The notes under the pieces were generated by a model. That model searched no databases and was not told the origin of the DNA. It worked only from the letters and a program-made list of their open reading frames with translations. From contig JAUOZS010000001.1 in the NCBI GenBank assembly GCA_032334055.1, positions 3,181,501-3,245,500 of the forward strand: DNA of 64,000 bases, read 5' to 3'. Made by a program: the position numbers and the translations under genes. This DNA comes from Selenomonadales bacterium 4137-cl. Its GTDB lineage: Bacteria > Bacillota > Negativicutes > Sporomusales > UBA7701. This document shows positions 24,610-33,546 of this stretch, piece by piece (within the stretch, counting starts at the first letter, position 1; every line of letters begins with the position of its first letter).

Positions 24610-24650
24610 GGGACTATAGTCCTAAAAAAGTAGGACTATAGTCCCGTTTT
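24610..24650. repeat. Nested palindrome, terminator-like or double operator
   Basis: GGGACTATAGTCCTA (24610-24624), loop AAAAAG, TAGGACTATAGTCCC (24631-24645), then GTTTTT. The outer arms pair perfectly over 15 bases. Each arm also contains the 12-base palindrome GGACTATAGTCC, so the site can be read as a terminator or as two protein-binding sites 21 bases apart. Confidence 0.65.
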
Positions 24651-24814
24651 TAGGTCGAAAGTCCTAAGGGCCGAACACGCGGGCGGCGGCCGGCGGCACC
24701 GTACGACGGCCGCCTCCTGGCCGCGGGGGGCGGAGGCGCTGCGTCCCCCGGTCCCCCGCCCCAAAGACGGTAGTGCTTTGACGTAACAGCCCGGTCCGGG
24801 CTGTTTGCGTTATA

Positions 24815-24860
24815 GGGAAAAAATGAACCGGCTTAATGGAAGGGGGTATTAAGCCGGTTC
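24815..24860 (-). terminator. Terminator of TRAP operon 1
   Basis: GAACCGGCTTAA and TTAAGCCGGTTC pair over 12 bases and are followed on the minus strand by ATTTTTTCCC, 40 bases after the DctM stop. Confidence 0.85.
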
Positions 24861-24899
24861 ACGCTATGCCGGCTCGAAGGCCGGTTGGAAGGGTAGCGG

Positions 24900-26180
24900 T
24901 TATTTGCCGAATACCAGGTCAGGCAGCCAGAGGACGGTTTCCGGGAAGAGGGCCATTATGACGACCTGAATGATTATGGCCGCGATGAAGGGTATCGATT
25001 CCCTGATGTATTCGTCGGTGGGGCATTCGAGGAGCGAGCAGGCGGTGAACATGGCCACCCCGACCGGCGGGGTCATGCCGCCCATGGTGATGATGGTCAT
25101 CATTAGCAGGCCGAAGTGGACCGGGTCGATGCCGACCGATTTCATGATCGGCAGGAAGATGGGGGTGAGGAGCAGGGTGTTGACGGTGGCTTCCATGAAC
25201 ATGCCGGCGAAGAAGAGGAAGCCGAGGACGAGGAAGAGCAACAGGGTGGGATTGGTGGTTATGCCGGTTATGAGTTCGGCCAGGGTCTGCGGCAGGCCGT
25301 CGTAGACGGTGGCGTAGCCGAAGATGCCGGAGCAGGAGATGATGAGCATGATGATGCCGTTGTCGTTGACGCTGTGTTTTAATACTTCGCGGACTTTCTG
25401 CCAGTTAAGCTCCTTGTAGACGTACCAGCCGACGGCGAAGGCGTAGACGACGGCGAAGGCGCCCGCTTCCGAGGGGGTGAAGATGCCGAATCTGATGCCG
25501 ACGATGAGGATGACGGGAAAGAGCAGGGCCCAGATGCAGTCGATGAAGCTGTCGAATACTTCCCTGGCGGTCGGGGCGGAGCGGGCGACGCCGTAGCCTT
25601 TTTTTCTGGCGGTGACGTAGGCGGCGGCCATGAGGATGGCCGTCATGTAGACGCCGGGCATGACGCCGGCCACCAGGAGTTTGCCGATCGATACTTCGCC
25701 GACGAAGCCGTAGAGGATGAGGCCGATGCTGGGGGGGATGGTGGCGGTGATGAGGCCGCTGAGACCGATGACGGCCGCCGTGTAGCCTTTGGAGTAGCCT
25801 TTGGCGATCATGGAGGGGCCGAGGAGCCGCGATTCCATCGCCACGTCGGCGACGGCGGAGCCGGATATCCCACCCATGAGGGCGCTGAGGACGATGGATA
25901 CGTGGGCGAGGCCGCCCACAAGGTGGCCGGTGAGGACGGTGGAGAAGCGGATCAGCCTGGTGGTGATGCCGGAGGCGTTCATGAGGTGCCCGGCGCAGAC
26001 GAAGAAGGGCACCGCGAGGAGCGGGAAGGACTGGGTGGAGGAGATCATTTTCTGGACGCCGACGGTGAGCGGCAGGTCGGGTTCGGACAGGATGAAGGCG
26101 ACGCCGGCGATGCCGATGGTGAAGGCGAGCGGTACGCCGAAGATGAGCAGCACGAAGAAGATTACGCCTACGAGAGACAT
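24900..26180 (-). CDS. dctM: TRAP transporter large permease subunit DctM (system 1)
   Basis: This 426-residue protein has about 12 membrane segments and the DctM motifs AVPFFVCAGHLMNASGITTRLI, GGISGSAVADVAMESRLLGP, TIPPSIGLILYGF and TPPVGVAMFTACSLL. It forms the sodium-coupled permease together with the DctQ just upstream; the stop of dctQ and this ATG overlap by one base. The operon continues from the binding protein at 26753-27754 and adjoins mannonate genes, so the substrate may be a hexuronate or aldonate. Confidence 0.95.
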   Translation of the reverse strand: MSLVGVIFFVLLIFGVPLAFTIGIAGVAFILSEPDLPLTVGVQKMISSTQSFPLLAVPFFVCAGHLMNASGITTRLIRFSTVLTGHLVGGLAHVSIVLSALMGGISGSAVADVAMESRLLGPSMIAKGYSKGYTAAVIGLSGLITATIPPSIGLILYGFVGEVSIGKLLVAGVMPGVYMTAILMAAAYVTARKKGYGVARSAPTAREVFDSFIDCIWALLFPVILIVGIRFGIFTPSEAGAFAVVYAFAVGWYVYKELNWQKVREVLKHSVNDNGIIMLIISCSGIFGYATVYDGLPQTLAELITGITTNPTLLLFLVLGFLFFAGMFMEATVNTLLLTPIFLPIMKSVGIDPVHFGLLMMTIITMGGMTPPVGVAMFTACSLLECPTDEYIRESIPFIAAIIIQVVIMALFPETVLWLPDLVFGK

Positions 26181-26677
26181 CAGGATACCTCCGTTCGTTG
26201 CTGCGCGCCGGCATCCGTTTTGCCGCTTTTGAGCAGGGCGGCAACCTTGGTGCAGACGGTGGTGAGCATGAGCACGCAGCCGACGGGCACGCTGACGGTG
26301 GCGTAGGAGTAGCTGAGTTCAAAGGTGTTGAAGGTGCGCTCGTAGTTTATGACGCTGAGATAGAAGCCGTATACGGTGATTACGGCCAGGAATGCGCCGA
26401 TGAGGGCGTATGAGGCCAGGAGGATGGCGTTTTGCACCTTGGGGGGGAATTTGGCTATCAGTATGTCGATGCCGATGTGGTTGTTGTTGCGCAGGGCCAT
26501 GTCGGCGCCGAGGAATACGACCCAGCCGAACAGCAGCTGGGCTATGTCGACCGACCAGACGATCGGGTAGCCGAACCATCTGAGCATCGCGGCCAGGAAG
26601 ACGAGGAGGATGATTGTCGCCATCAATATTTCAGAAACGGTTTCCTCGATTTTGTAGACGGTTTTCAGGATCGCCAC
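26180..26677 (-). CDS. dctQ: TRAP transporter small permease subunit DctQ (system 1)
   Basis: This protein of about 165 residues starts at GTG 26675-26677 with GAGGTG six bases upstream; the longer open frame back to 26740 lacks coding character. It has four membrane segments and the DctQ feature VFLGADMALRNNNHIGIDIL. It bridges the permease and links to DctM by overlap of stop and start codons. Confidence 0.92.
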   Translation of the reverse strand: MAILKTVYKIEETVSEILMATIILLVFLAAMLRWFGYPIVWSVDIAQLLFGWVVFLGADMALRNNNHIGIDILIAKFPPKVQNAILLASYALIGAFLAVITVYGFYLSVINYERTFNTFELSYSYATVSVPVGCVLMLTTVCTKVAALLKSGKTDAGAQQRTEVS

Positions 26678-26752
26678 TTCGTTCACCTCGTTCGTGAAGC
26701 TCCAACGGGGAAAAGGATGGGAGGATAGCCATCCTCCCATCCCAGCGAATCG

Positions 26753-27754
26753 CTATTTCTTGCCGAGAACTTCGTTTACTTGTTTGCGCAGATCGACCAG
26801 TTTGTTCTTTTCGTAGACTACTTCGGTGGCTTTTTTGAAGGGGGCGATGTCTACCTGGTTGATGGTCACGCCGGCGGCTTTCATTTTGGCTTCGTAGTCC
26901 TTCAGGCCGTCGAGGGTTTTCTTGGAGGCGAAGTCGCCGGCTTTGACGGCTTCTTCGAGGAGGATGGCCTGATATTCTTTGGGCAGGGTGCTGAACCATT
27001 TTTCGCCGCATACGAGGCCGGTCATGAGCTGGAAGTGGCCGGTCTTGGTGATGTATTTGATGACTTCGTGGAGGTGGGCGCCGAAGACGGCCGGGTGCTG
27101 GGCTTCGGCCCCGTCGATGACTTTCTGCTGCAGGCCGGGGTATACTTCGCTCCAGGAGAGGGCGGTCGGGGTGGCGCCCATGGCGGAGATGGTGCCCTGC
27201 CAGATGGGCGAGCCGGGGGTCCTTATCCTGAGGCCTTTGAGGTCGGCGGGTTCTTTGACAGGCACGTTGGTGAGGAAGTGGCGGTCGCCCTGGTACCAGT
27301 TGAAGGACAGGACGTGGAAGCCGTGGCTCTGAAGTTTGTCGGCCCAACCCTGGAAGAGTTTGCTGGTGGCAAGTTTACGGGATTCGTCGTAGTTGTCGGT
27401 GATGTAGGGCGCGCCGAGGATGCCGATTTCGGGAACTGCCCGGGCCAGCCGCGCCGGGTCGGTGATTACGGCGACGTTGGCGCCGACTTTGGCCTGTTCT
27501 TCGAGGTCGTCGGTGGTGCCGAGCTGGGAGCTGGGGAAGACCTGGATCTTGAGTTTGCCTTTGGTGCGGGCCTCGACGTTCTTTTTGAGTTCCATAGCGC
27601 CAAGGTACATCGGATCTTGCTCGGTTACGACCATGCCGATTTTCAGAAGATAGGTCTTGTCTTTGTCGGCGGCGGGTTTGGCGCCGGAGCCGCAGCCTGC
27701 GAGCAGTCCGAGCCCCAGGGCAAGGATCAGAAGGCATGCCAGAATTTTTTTCAC
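26753..27754 (-). CDS. dctP: TRAP transporter substrate-binding lipoprotein DctP (system 1)
   Basis: This 333-residue protein starts at GTG 27754 and has a lipoprotein signal with lipobox LLAGC (Cys21). The family core is KIQVFPSSQLGTTDDLEEQAK, DLKGLRIRTPGSPIWQ (the arginine usually binds the carboxylate), SEVYPGLQQKVIDGAE and HFQLMTGLV. It is an envelope protein that delivers an organic acid to the DctQM pair encoded next. The gene order P-Q-M and the spacing suggest one transcript with the mannonate genes upstream, after a gap of 165 bases. Confidence 0.95.
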   Translation of the reverse strand: MKKILACLLILALGLGLLAGCGSGAKPAADKDKTYLLKIGMVVTEQDPMYLGAMELKKNVEARTKGKLKIQVFPSSQLGTTDDLEEQAKVGANVAVITDPARLARAVPEIGILGAPYITDNYDESRKLATSKLFQGWADKLQSHGFHVLSFNWYQGDRHFLTNVPVKEPADLKGLRIRTPGSPIWQGTISAMGATPTALSWSEVYPGLQQKVIDGAEAQHPAVFGAHLHEVIKYITKTGHFQLMTGLVCGEKWFSTLPKEYQAILLEEAVKAGDFASKKTLDGLKDYEAKMKAAGVTINQVDIAPFKKATEVVYEKNKLVDLRKQVNEVLGKK

Positions 27755-27919
27755 GTTATTCCCTCCTCCGTGTTTTCGCGACGTATTTATTCCAACCGAG
27801 GTTTACCAGACAGTTCCTGAAGGGCTATCACCTCGCACTGTAGGTTGTCAGGGGGGGTTCCGCGGCGCGTCTGAGCGGTCCGGGTCCGCTGTTGTCCCTC
27901 GGAATGCGCTCTTGTCTCT

Positions 27920-28765
27920 TTATACCCCGGCGTAGGCCATGAAGCCGCCGTCGACGGGGACGACGATGCCGGTGACGAAGCCGGATACGTTCTCGTCGGC
28001 GAGCCAGACGAGCGTGCCGAGGAGTTCTTCGGGGTTGCCGAAACGGCGCATGGGGGTGTGGGCGATGACTTTCTCGGCTCTGGGGGTGAGCGAGCCGTCG
28101 GGGTTGGTGAGCAGGGTGCGGTTCTGTTCGGTAAGGAAGAAGCCGGGGGCGATGGCGTTTACTCTGATGCCGACGTCGGCCATGTGGACGGCGAGCCATT
28201 GGGTGAAGTTGCTGACAGCGGCTTTGGCGGCGCTGTAGGCGGGGACTTTGGTGATCGGGGCGTAGGCGCTCATGGAGGAGATGTTGATGATGGTGGCGCC
28301 GGGGCGGCCGATCATCTGGGCGGCGAAAATCTGGCTGGGAATGAAGGTGCCCATGAAGTTTAGGCGCATGACGTAGTCGAAACCTTCGATAGGCATATTG
28401 AAGAAGGTGCGGAGCGCTTCGTCCTTGGTTTCCAGGTCGGCGGGCCGGAGGGTTTCCTGGCTGGTGGTGCCGCGCGGGTCGTTGCCGCCGGCGCCGTTGA
28501 TGAGGATGTCGCAGGGGCCGAGTTCGTTTTGGACGGCGGCGGCCGCTCTGACGACGCTTTCCCGGTTGAGGACGTCGCAGGAGAGGCCGATGGCGCGTCC
28601 GCCGGCGGCGACGATGTCGGCGGCGACTTTTTTGGCTTTGTCTTCGCCGCGGCCGAGGATGGCGACTTTGGCGCCCAGGCGGGCGAGCTCGCGGGCCATG
28701 GGGGCGCACAGTATCCCGCTGCCGCCGGTGATTACCGCTACTTTGCCGTGCATTTTGCCGCTCAT
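27920..28765 (-). CDS. SDR-family mannonate/fructuronate oxidoreductase (YjmF/UxuB-like)
   Basis: This 281-residue SDR has [19 protein letters not shown] (NAD(P) loop), [13 protein letters not shown] (near residue 88), the catalytic [16 protein letters not shown] and [12 protein letters not shown]. The long insert and the C-terminal [11 protein letters not shown] match SDRs that interconvert D-fructuronate and D-mannonate. It overlaps the uxuA stop by four bases (ATGA), so the two are translated together. It would supply mannonate for UxuA during glucuronate breakdown. Confidence 0.9.
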   Translation of the reverse strand: MSGKMHGKVAVITGGSGILCAPMARELARLGAKVAILGRGEDKAKKVAADIVAAGGRAIGLSCDVLNRESVVRAAAAVQNELGPCDILINGAGGNDPRGTTSQETLRPADLETKDEALRTFFNMPIEGFDYVMRLNFMGTFIPSQIFAAQMIGRPGATIINISSMSAYAPITKVPAYSAAKAAVSNFTQWLAVHMADVGIRVNAIAPGFFLTEQNRTLLTNPDGSLTPRAEKVIAHTPMRRFGNPEELLGTLVWLADENVSGFVTGIVVPVDGGFMAYAGV

Positions 28766-29847
28766 GCTTGTTTCCCTCCGCTCGTTTTTTCGATCGCATC
28801 CCAGAGTCCGTGAAGGTATACGGCGCCGAGGGCTCGGTCGTAGAGGCCGTAGCCGGGCATGCCTTCCTCGCCCCAGATCATCCGGCCGTGGTCGGGTCGG
28901 ATGGGGCCGGTGAAACCGATGTCGTGATAGGCTTTCATCACTTCGAACATGCTGAGAGCCCCGGCGTCGTCCTTGTGGGCGGTCTCGTGGAAGACGCCCG
29001 GGCGGTCGATGATGATGTTGCGCACGTGGCCGAAATGGAGCCGGCCCATTGCGCCGAAATGACGGATCATGGCGGGGATGTCGTTGTCAAGGTCGGCGCC
29101 GAGGGCGCCGCTGCAAAGGGCGAGGCCGTTGGCGGGGCTGTCGACGAGGCCGACGATGCGTTGGAGGTTGGCCCGCGAGGTGACGATGCGCGGCAGGCCG
29201 AATACCTGCCAGGGCGGATCGTCGGGATGGATGGCCATTTTGACGCCGCATGCTTCGGCGGTGGGGATGATGCCTTCGAGGAAGTATTTTAGGTTGGCGA
29301 ACAGTTTCTCTTCGTCGACTTCTTTGTAGAGGGCGAAGAGTTTCTTGATGTGGGCGAGGCGTTCTTTTTCCCAGCCGGGCAGTTTGAAGCCGTTGGCGCC
29401 GTGCTCCATTTGTTCGACGAGTATTTCCGGCTTGAGGCCGCGGATCTTGTCTTCTTCGTAAAAAAGCGCGGTCGAGCCGTCGGGAAGGACTTTGGCGAGG
29501 TCGGTGCGCACCCAGTCGAAGACGGGCATGAAGTTGTAGCAGACTACTTCGACGCCAGCGCGGGCGAGGTTTTTGAGGGTGGCGCGGTAGTTTTCTATGT
29601 AGCGGTCCCGCGTCGGCAGGCCGAGTTTGATGTCTTCGTGGACGTTGACGCTTTCGACGGTTTTGAAGGTAAGCCCGGCGGCTTCGATCGTGTTTTTAAG
29701 GGCGAGGATGTCTTCATAGGGCCAGGTTTCTCCGACGGGGATGAGGTAGAGGGCGCTGACGATGTTGGTTACGCCGGGGATCTGCCGGATGTGGCGGAGG
29801 GGGATGCTGTCGTTTTTTTCTCCGTACCAGCGGAATGACATCTGCAT
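28762..29847 (-). CDS. uxuA: Mannonate dehydratase
   Basis: This 361-residue protein dehydrates D-mannonate to 2-keto-3-deoxygluconate. Features: [23 protein letters not shown] at the start, [27 protein letters not shown] (metal ligands), [17 protein letters not shown] and [10 protein letters not shown]. It is the standard UxuA length. It is coupled to the downstream SDR and preceded by a GntR gene. No KDG kinase or aldolase lies in the window, so the pathway must be completed elsewhere. Confidence 0.96.
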   Translation of the reverse strand: MQMSFRWYGEKNDSIPLRHIRQIPGVTNIVSALYLIPVGETWPYEDILALKNTIEAAGLTFKTVESVNVHEDIKLGLPTRDRYIENYRATLKNLARAGVEVVCYNFMPVFDWVRTDLAKVLPDGSTALFYEEDKIRGLKPEILVEQMEHGANGFKLPGWEKERLAHIKKLFALYKEVDEEKLFANLKYFLEGIIPTAEACGVKMAIHPDDPPWQVFGLPRIVTSRANLQRIVGLVDSPANGLALCSGALGADLDNDIPAMIRHFGAMGRLHFGHVRNIIIDRPGVFHETAHKDDAGALSMFEVMKAYHDIGFTGPIRPDHGRMIWGEEGMPGYGLYDRALGAVYLHGLWDAIEKTSGGKQA

Positions 29848-29871
29848 GGTTCTCTCTCCCTGTCGAGTTTC

Positions 29872-30588
29872 TTATTTAGCCAGTTGCGCGTTTGGGTTGT
29901 TCGTCTTGCGGGGCAGGAAGTAGTGGCCGTATTCGCCGCGCAGGTATTCGAGGTCGACGACGACTTTGTTGAGGTGCAGGTCGATCGTTTTCTTGGCGAG
30001 AACGCGGTCTTTTTCCCGGATGGCGCGAACGAGTTCCCTGTGCTGGTGGATGAGCTGGTCCCAGTCGAAGCCGACGGAGAGGTTGAGCATCCTGACGCGG
30101 TTGTAGTGGGCGTTCATTTGCTGCAGCATCGCCCATGTGCGGGCTTTTTTGCAGCCTTTGAAGATGGTGGCGTGCATGGTTTCGTCGAGTTCGAAGAATT
30201 TGTGGTAGTTTTTTTCGCTGATGCACAGTTCCTGAAGGGCGACGCAGGACTGGAGCTGGAAGAGGTCTTCGCCGTTAAAGGCTATGCAGGCTTGCTGGAT
30301 GACTTCTCTTTCGAGCGTTTCCCGCACGAATTTGGATTCTTCGACCTGGTCGGTGTCGATGAGCGATACGTAGGTGCCTTTCTGGGGGTAGATGTCGAGG
30401 AGGTTTTCCTGGGATAGCTTGATGAAGGCTTCGCGGACAGGGGTGCGGCTTACGTGAAGCCGCTCGGCGGTTTCCTGTTCGGAGATGCTTTGCCCCGGCG
30501 GAAGGGTCAGGTTGATTATGTTGGTCTTTAGCAGCCTGTAAACGTATTCGCGGGCGGATTCCTGCTGATAGCGTTCAATGGCAATCAA
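29872..30588 (-). CDS. GntR-family (FCD type) regulator of the mannonate/TRAP operon
   Basis: This 238-residue protein has an N-terminal winged helix (LPPGQSISEQETAERLHVSRTPVREAFIKL) and a C-terminal all-helical FCD domain (about 95-230) with the metal-binding histidine pattern ...DETMHATIF and MNAHYNRVR. It starts at TTG 30586-30588. FadR/UxuR-type regulators commonly respond to hexuronate intermediates. A candidate operator lies just upstream (30639-30657). It is the first gene of the uxuA-SDR-TRAP unit. Confidence 0.92.
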   Translation of the reverse strand: MIAIERYQQESAREYVYRLLKTNIINLTLPPGQSISEQETAERLHVSRTPVREAFIKLSQENLLDIYPQKGTYVSLIDTDQVEESKFVRETLEREVIQQACIAFNGEDLFQLQSCVALQELCISEKNYHKFFELDETMHATIFKGCKKARTWAMLQQMNAHYNRVRMLNLSVGFDWDQLIHQHRELVRAIREKDRVLAKKTIDLHLNKVVVDLEYLRGEYGHYFLPRKTNNPNAQLAK

Positions 30589-30638
30589 TTTTCCTTAATC
30601 CCCTTTCGCTGTTTCCATCAAAATTCTACCATACTACC

Positions 30639-30657
30639 ATACTAGTGTAAATAGTAT
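30639..30657. promoter_or_regulatory. Candidate GntR operator upstream of the uxuA operon regulator
   Basis: ATACTA (30639-30644) and TAGTAT (30652-30657) form an inverted repeat around GTGTAAA; a further direct copy of ACTACCATACTA lies just beside it. It is 51 bases before the GntR start codon. Confidence 0.4.
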
Positions 30658-30687
30658 ATTTCTAAATTTTCCCGTTTTATGAATCAG

Positions 30688-30715
30688 GCGCCTCACCCAT
30701 GATGGGTGAGGCGCC
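30688..30715. terminator. Long hairpin after the zinc dehydrogenase gene
   Basis: GGCGCCTCACCCAT pairs with ATGGGTGAGGCGCC over 14 bases with a one-base loop. It follows the stop of 30747-31766 on the minus strand, but no U-run follows, so it is a stem of uncertain role. Confidence 0.5.
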
Positions 30716-30746
30716 CGGTGGCGCATGCCGGCGGGTAAATCTGTTT

Positions 30747-31766
30747 TCAGAAGGTGAGAATGATTTTGCAGGCGGCGGCGGGGTCGTCGGCGAACAGGCG
30801 CATGCCTTCGGCGACGGCGGTGAAGGGCAGGGTGTGGGAGATGATGGCTGCGGGGTCGATTTCCCTGCCGGCCAGCCAGGCTATGACGGCGGGAAACTGC
30901 CGGTTGTTGAGCCGCGAGCCGCGGATGTCGAGCTCGCGCCGCATGATGTCGGCCGGGACGATTTTCGCCGCTTCGGCGGGGAAGCCGAGTACGACGATGC
31001 GGCCGGCCTGGGAGGCGAGGCGGGCGGCGGCCTGTTCGAGCACGCTGACTACGCCGGTGGCTTCGATGATGACGTTGGCGCCCTCGCCGCCGGTAAAGTC
31101 CATGATGCGGGCGACAACGTCGTCCCTGACGGGGTTGAGGGCAAGGTCGGCGCCCAGTGCTCTGGCCCGGTCGAGGCGGGCGTCGAGGGTGTCGGTGACG
31201 GCGATGCGTGCGCCGAGGCGGCGGGCCGCCTGGAGGCTGACGAGGCCGGTGGGACCGGCGCCGCAGATGAGGACGCTTTCGCCTCGCCGGACCTGGCCGC
31301 GGCTGACTGCCTGGGCGCCGATGCTGAAGGTTTCGACGGTGGCCGCCTGGTCCCAGGGAATGCCGGCGGGGAGTTTGTGGAGGTTGGCGGCGGGGACGGC
31401 GATGTATTCCTGGAATACTCCGTCGCGGTGGACGCCGAGGACGCTGACCTGCCGGCAAACGTTGGGGCGGCCGGCCCGACAGGCGTAGCAGGCGCCGCAG
31501 GCGAAAACGTTGTCGACGGCGACGGCGTCGCCGGGCCCGAGGCCGTGGACGCCTTCACCGATCCGGCAGACTTCGCCGGCGGCTTCGTGGCCGATGATCC
31601 GGGGATAGGTGGCGAAGGGGTTGCGGCCGTGGAGGATGTGGACGTCGGAGCCGCAGATGCCGGCGGCGCGGATGCGGACCACCGCTTCGCCGGCGGCGGG
31701 GGGCCCTGGAAGAGGGCGCTCGGTTATTCTCAGTTCTCCCGGTGCGACGATCTCTATGGCTTTCAT
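30747..31766 (-). CDS. Zinc-dependent alcohol/polyol dehydrogenase (MDR family)
   Basis: This 339-residue protein starts at ATG 31764-31766 (MKAIEIVAPGEL) behind GGAGGAAAA; the longer frame is not needed. Zinc motifs are GICGSDVH, GHEAAGEV and the structural four-cysteine loop CGACYACRAGRPNVC; the NAD(P) loop is CGAGPTGLVSLQAA. Relatives oxidise sugar alcohols, L-galactonate or threonine. Placement beside uxuA and the GntR gene suggests a sugar-acid substrate (for example L-gulonate or L-galactonate), but the exact one is unknown. Confidence 0.9.
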   Translation of the reverse strand: MKAIEIVAPGELRITERPLPGPPAAGEAVVRIRAAGICGSDVHILHGRNPFATYPRIIGHEAAGEVCRIGEGVHGLGPGDAVAVDNVFACGACYACRAGRPNVCRQVSVLGVHRDGVFQEYIAVPAANLHKLPAGIPWDQAATVETFSIGAQAVSRGQVRRGESVLICGAGPTGLVSLQAARRLGARIAVTDTLDARLDRARALGADLALNPVRDDVVARIMDFTGGEGANVIIEATGVVSVLEQAAARLASQAGRIVVLGFPAEAAKIVPADIMRRELDIRGSRLNNRQFPAVIAWLAGREIDPAAIISHTLPFTAVAEGMRLFADDPAAACKIILTF

Positions 31767-31957
31767 TTTTCCTCCGTTTCCGCCGCCGGCATCTGCCGGC
31801 CTTTTTTTCATGATACTATGGCGGCGCCGTGCGTACAAGGCTTATAACGGGATTAAAAGTAATATTCGTCATTTTTTTCCATGGAAGAAGAGGAGTATTT
31901 TTCCATTGCGTCGAATAGCAGTACAGCAAAAATTCCGAAAATTAGGGAGGTATTACG

Positions 31958-32962
31958 GTGAAGAAATCGGTCGCGCTCCTCATCATCCTGTGCTTGGCAA
32001 CACTTCTGGCCGCCGGCTGCGGCGGCGGCGACGCCAAAAAGGAGCAGGCGAAGCCGGCGGAAAAAGTGGTCCTCAAGTTCGGCCATCTGGCTGACGAAAA
32101 GAATACCTGGCATCTGGGCGCGCTTAAGTTCAAGGAACTGGTCGAGAAAAATTCCAACGGCCGCCTCGAGGTGAAGGTGTACCCGAACGAGCAGCTCGGC
32201 AAGGAGAAGGATTTGGTGACCAGCATCCAGACGGGGACGGCCGATATCGGCATTTTCGGCGAGACGCTGACGACCTTCGGGGCGAACAAGACGATGATGA
32301 TGGCGACGCCGTACCTGCTGCGGGACGCGGCCCATCTCCATAAGGTGGCCGGCGGGGAGATCGGCAAGGAGATAGAGAAGCAGGTGCTGGATAAGGTCAA
32401 GCTGCGTGTGCTGGCTTATTTCGAACGCGGGCCGCGCGATCTGACCTCGAACCGCCCGATCAAGAGCCCGGACGACCTTGACGGCATGAAGCTCCGCGTC
32501 CCGAATGTCCCGCTGTTCGTGGCCGCCTGGCAGGCGCTGGGCGCCAAACCGACGCCGATGGCGTTCTCGGAGGTGTTCACGAGTCTGCAGCAGGGCACGA
32601 TCGACGGCCAGGAGAACCCCTACGCGCTGATAAAGAGCGCCAATTTCTTCGAGGTGCAGAAGTACCTGAACAAGACGAGCCACGTCCGCGGCTGGATTTA
32701 TGTCTGCATCGGCGAGAAGAAGCTCCGGTCGCTGCCGGCCGACCTGCAGAAGGTTATCGTGGACGCAGGCAAGGAGATGCAGAAGTACGAGAACCAGCTT
32801 TTCCTCAAGGAGGAGGCTGAGCTGGAGAAGTTCCTGAAGAGCAAGATGACATTCGTGGAGGTTGATAAGGCCGCCTTCCAGGCCAAGGCGAAGGACGCCG
32901 TGCTGGCGAACCTCGACGCCGAGCAGAAGGAGCTTTATAACAAGATCGTCACTATCAAGTAG
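31958..32962 (+). CDS. dctP: TRAP transporter substrate-binding lipoprotein DctP (system 2)
   Basis: This 334-residue protein starts at GTG 31958 after AGGGAGG. Lipobox LAAGC (Cys21), KVYPNEQLGKEKDLV, DLDGMKLRVPNVPLFV, SEVFTSLQQGTIDGQENP and VRGWIYVCIG. It is the first gene of a complete P-Q-M operon read divergently from the zinc dehydrogenase. The 119 bases between the two genes hold the promoters. Only about a third of residues appear shared with the other three DctP proteins, so the ligand probably differs. Confidence 0.95.
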   Translation: MKKSVALLIILCLATLLAAGCGGGDAKKEQAKPAEKVVLKFGHLADEKNTWHLGALKFKELVEKNSNGRLEVKVYPNEQLGKEKDLVTSIQTGTADIGIFGETLTTFGANKTMMMATPYLLRDAAHLHKVAGGEIGKEIEKQVLDKVKLRVLAYFERGPRDLTSNRPIKSPDDLDGMKLRVPNVPLFVAAWQALGAKPTPMAFSEVFTSLQQGTIDGQENPYALIKSANFFEVQKYLNKTSHVRGWIYVCIGEKKLRSLPADLQKVIVDAGKEMQKYENQLFLKEEAELEKFLKSKMTFVEVDKAAFQAKAKDAVLANLDAEQKELYNKIVTIK

Positions 32963-33000
32963 GACAGACAGCGGACCAGGGGTACCCTTACCCCCGACAG

Positions 33001-33029
33001 CTAGGTGCAGGCGCTCAGCCTGCACCTAG
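33001..33029 (+). other. Perfect hairpin between dctP and dctQ
   Basis: CTAGGTGCAGGC-GCTCA-GCCTGCACCTAG, 12 perfect pairs and a five-base loop, no U-run. Such stems often protect the upstream mRNA so that the binding protein is made in excess of the permease. Confidence 0.75.
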
Positions 33030-33054
33030 TGCTGACTTGGAAAGGAGCCAGGCG

Positions 33055-33546
33055 ATGAGACTCCTGTTCGATCTTATGGATAAGTTTTTGAAGTTCGGCG
33101 CGGTGGTGTGCGTGGGCGGGATGATCGCGGTGGTCATTCTCCAGGTTTACGCCCGGGCGCTGCTGCCGCAGGTTCCCGCCTGGACGGAGGAGGCGTCCCG
33201 GCTGTTTTTCATTTATACGATCGGGTTCGCCGCCGGGCCGGCGATTTTCGAGAAAGCGTATGTGAATGTGGATGTGGTGCTGATGAAGCTGGGGCCGGGA
33301 GTGCGTCGCGCGCTGGAGCTTGGCGTCGATGTCGTGCTGTTGGCTTTCTTCGCCGTGCTTACGGTCGAGGCGCATAAGCTTTTGAAGGCGGTCGAGGGCA
33401 CGACTTCGGCGGCGCTGCTGTGGCCGATGGAGGCTTTTTACGGCGGTATCCTGATTATGGTGCTGTTCGTGGCCGTGTATCTCGCACTGGCCCTTCTGAA
33501 CAGCCTGAGAAGCATCCGGTCGACCAAGGAGGAGCCCGCACGATGA
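33055..33546 (+). CDS. dctQ: TRAP transporter small permease subunit DctQ (system 2)
   Basis: This 163-residue protein starts at ATG 33055 (MRLLFDLMDKFL) behind AAAGGAGCC. It has four membrane segments and VYARALLPQVPAWTEEASRLFFIY, the DctQ core. Its stop overlaps the dctM start as ATGA. Confidence 0.92.
   Translation: MRLLFDLMDKFLKFGAVVCVGGMIAVVILQVYARALLPQVPAWTEEASRLFFIYTIGFAAGPAIFEKAYVNVDVVLMKLGPGVRRALELGVDVVLLAFFAVLTVEAHKLLKAVEGTTSAALLWPMEAFYGGILIMVLFVAVYLALALLNSLRSIRSTKEEPAR

Larger units (their letters stand above)
24398..24899. other. 500-base intergenic region with several palindromes
   Basis: No gene is visible. It holds a leader hairpin of the HD-GYP gene (24432-24462), the nested palindrome at 24610-24645, a palindrome AACAGCCCGGTCCGGGCTGTT (24785-24805, written here as one unit of arms CAGCCCGG/CCGGGCTG) and the TRAP operon terminator at 24815-24860. 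Confidence 0.5.

Noticed and set aside
24660..24785. Possible gene in the GC-rich stretch before TRAP operon 1
   Set aside because: No frame with a start and ribosome binding site; simple GC-rich spacer with palindromes.
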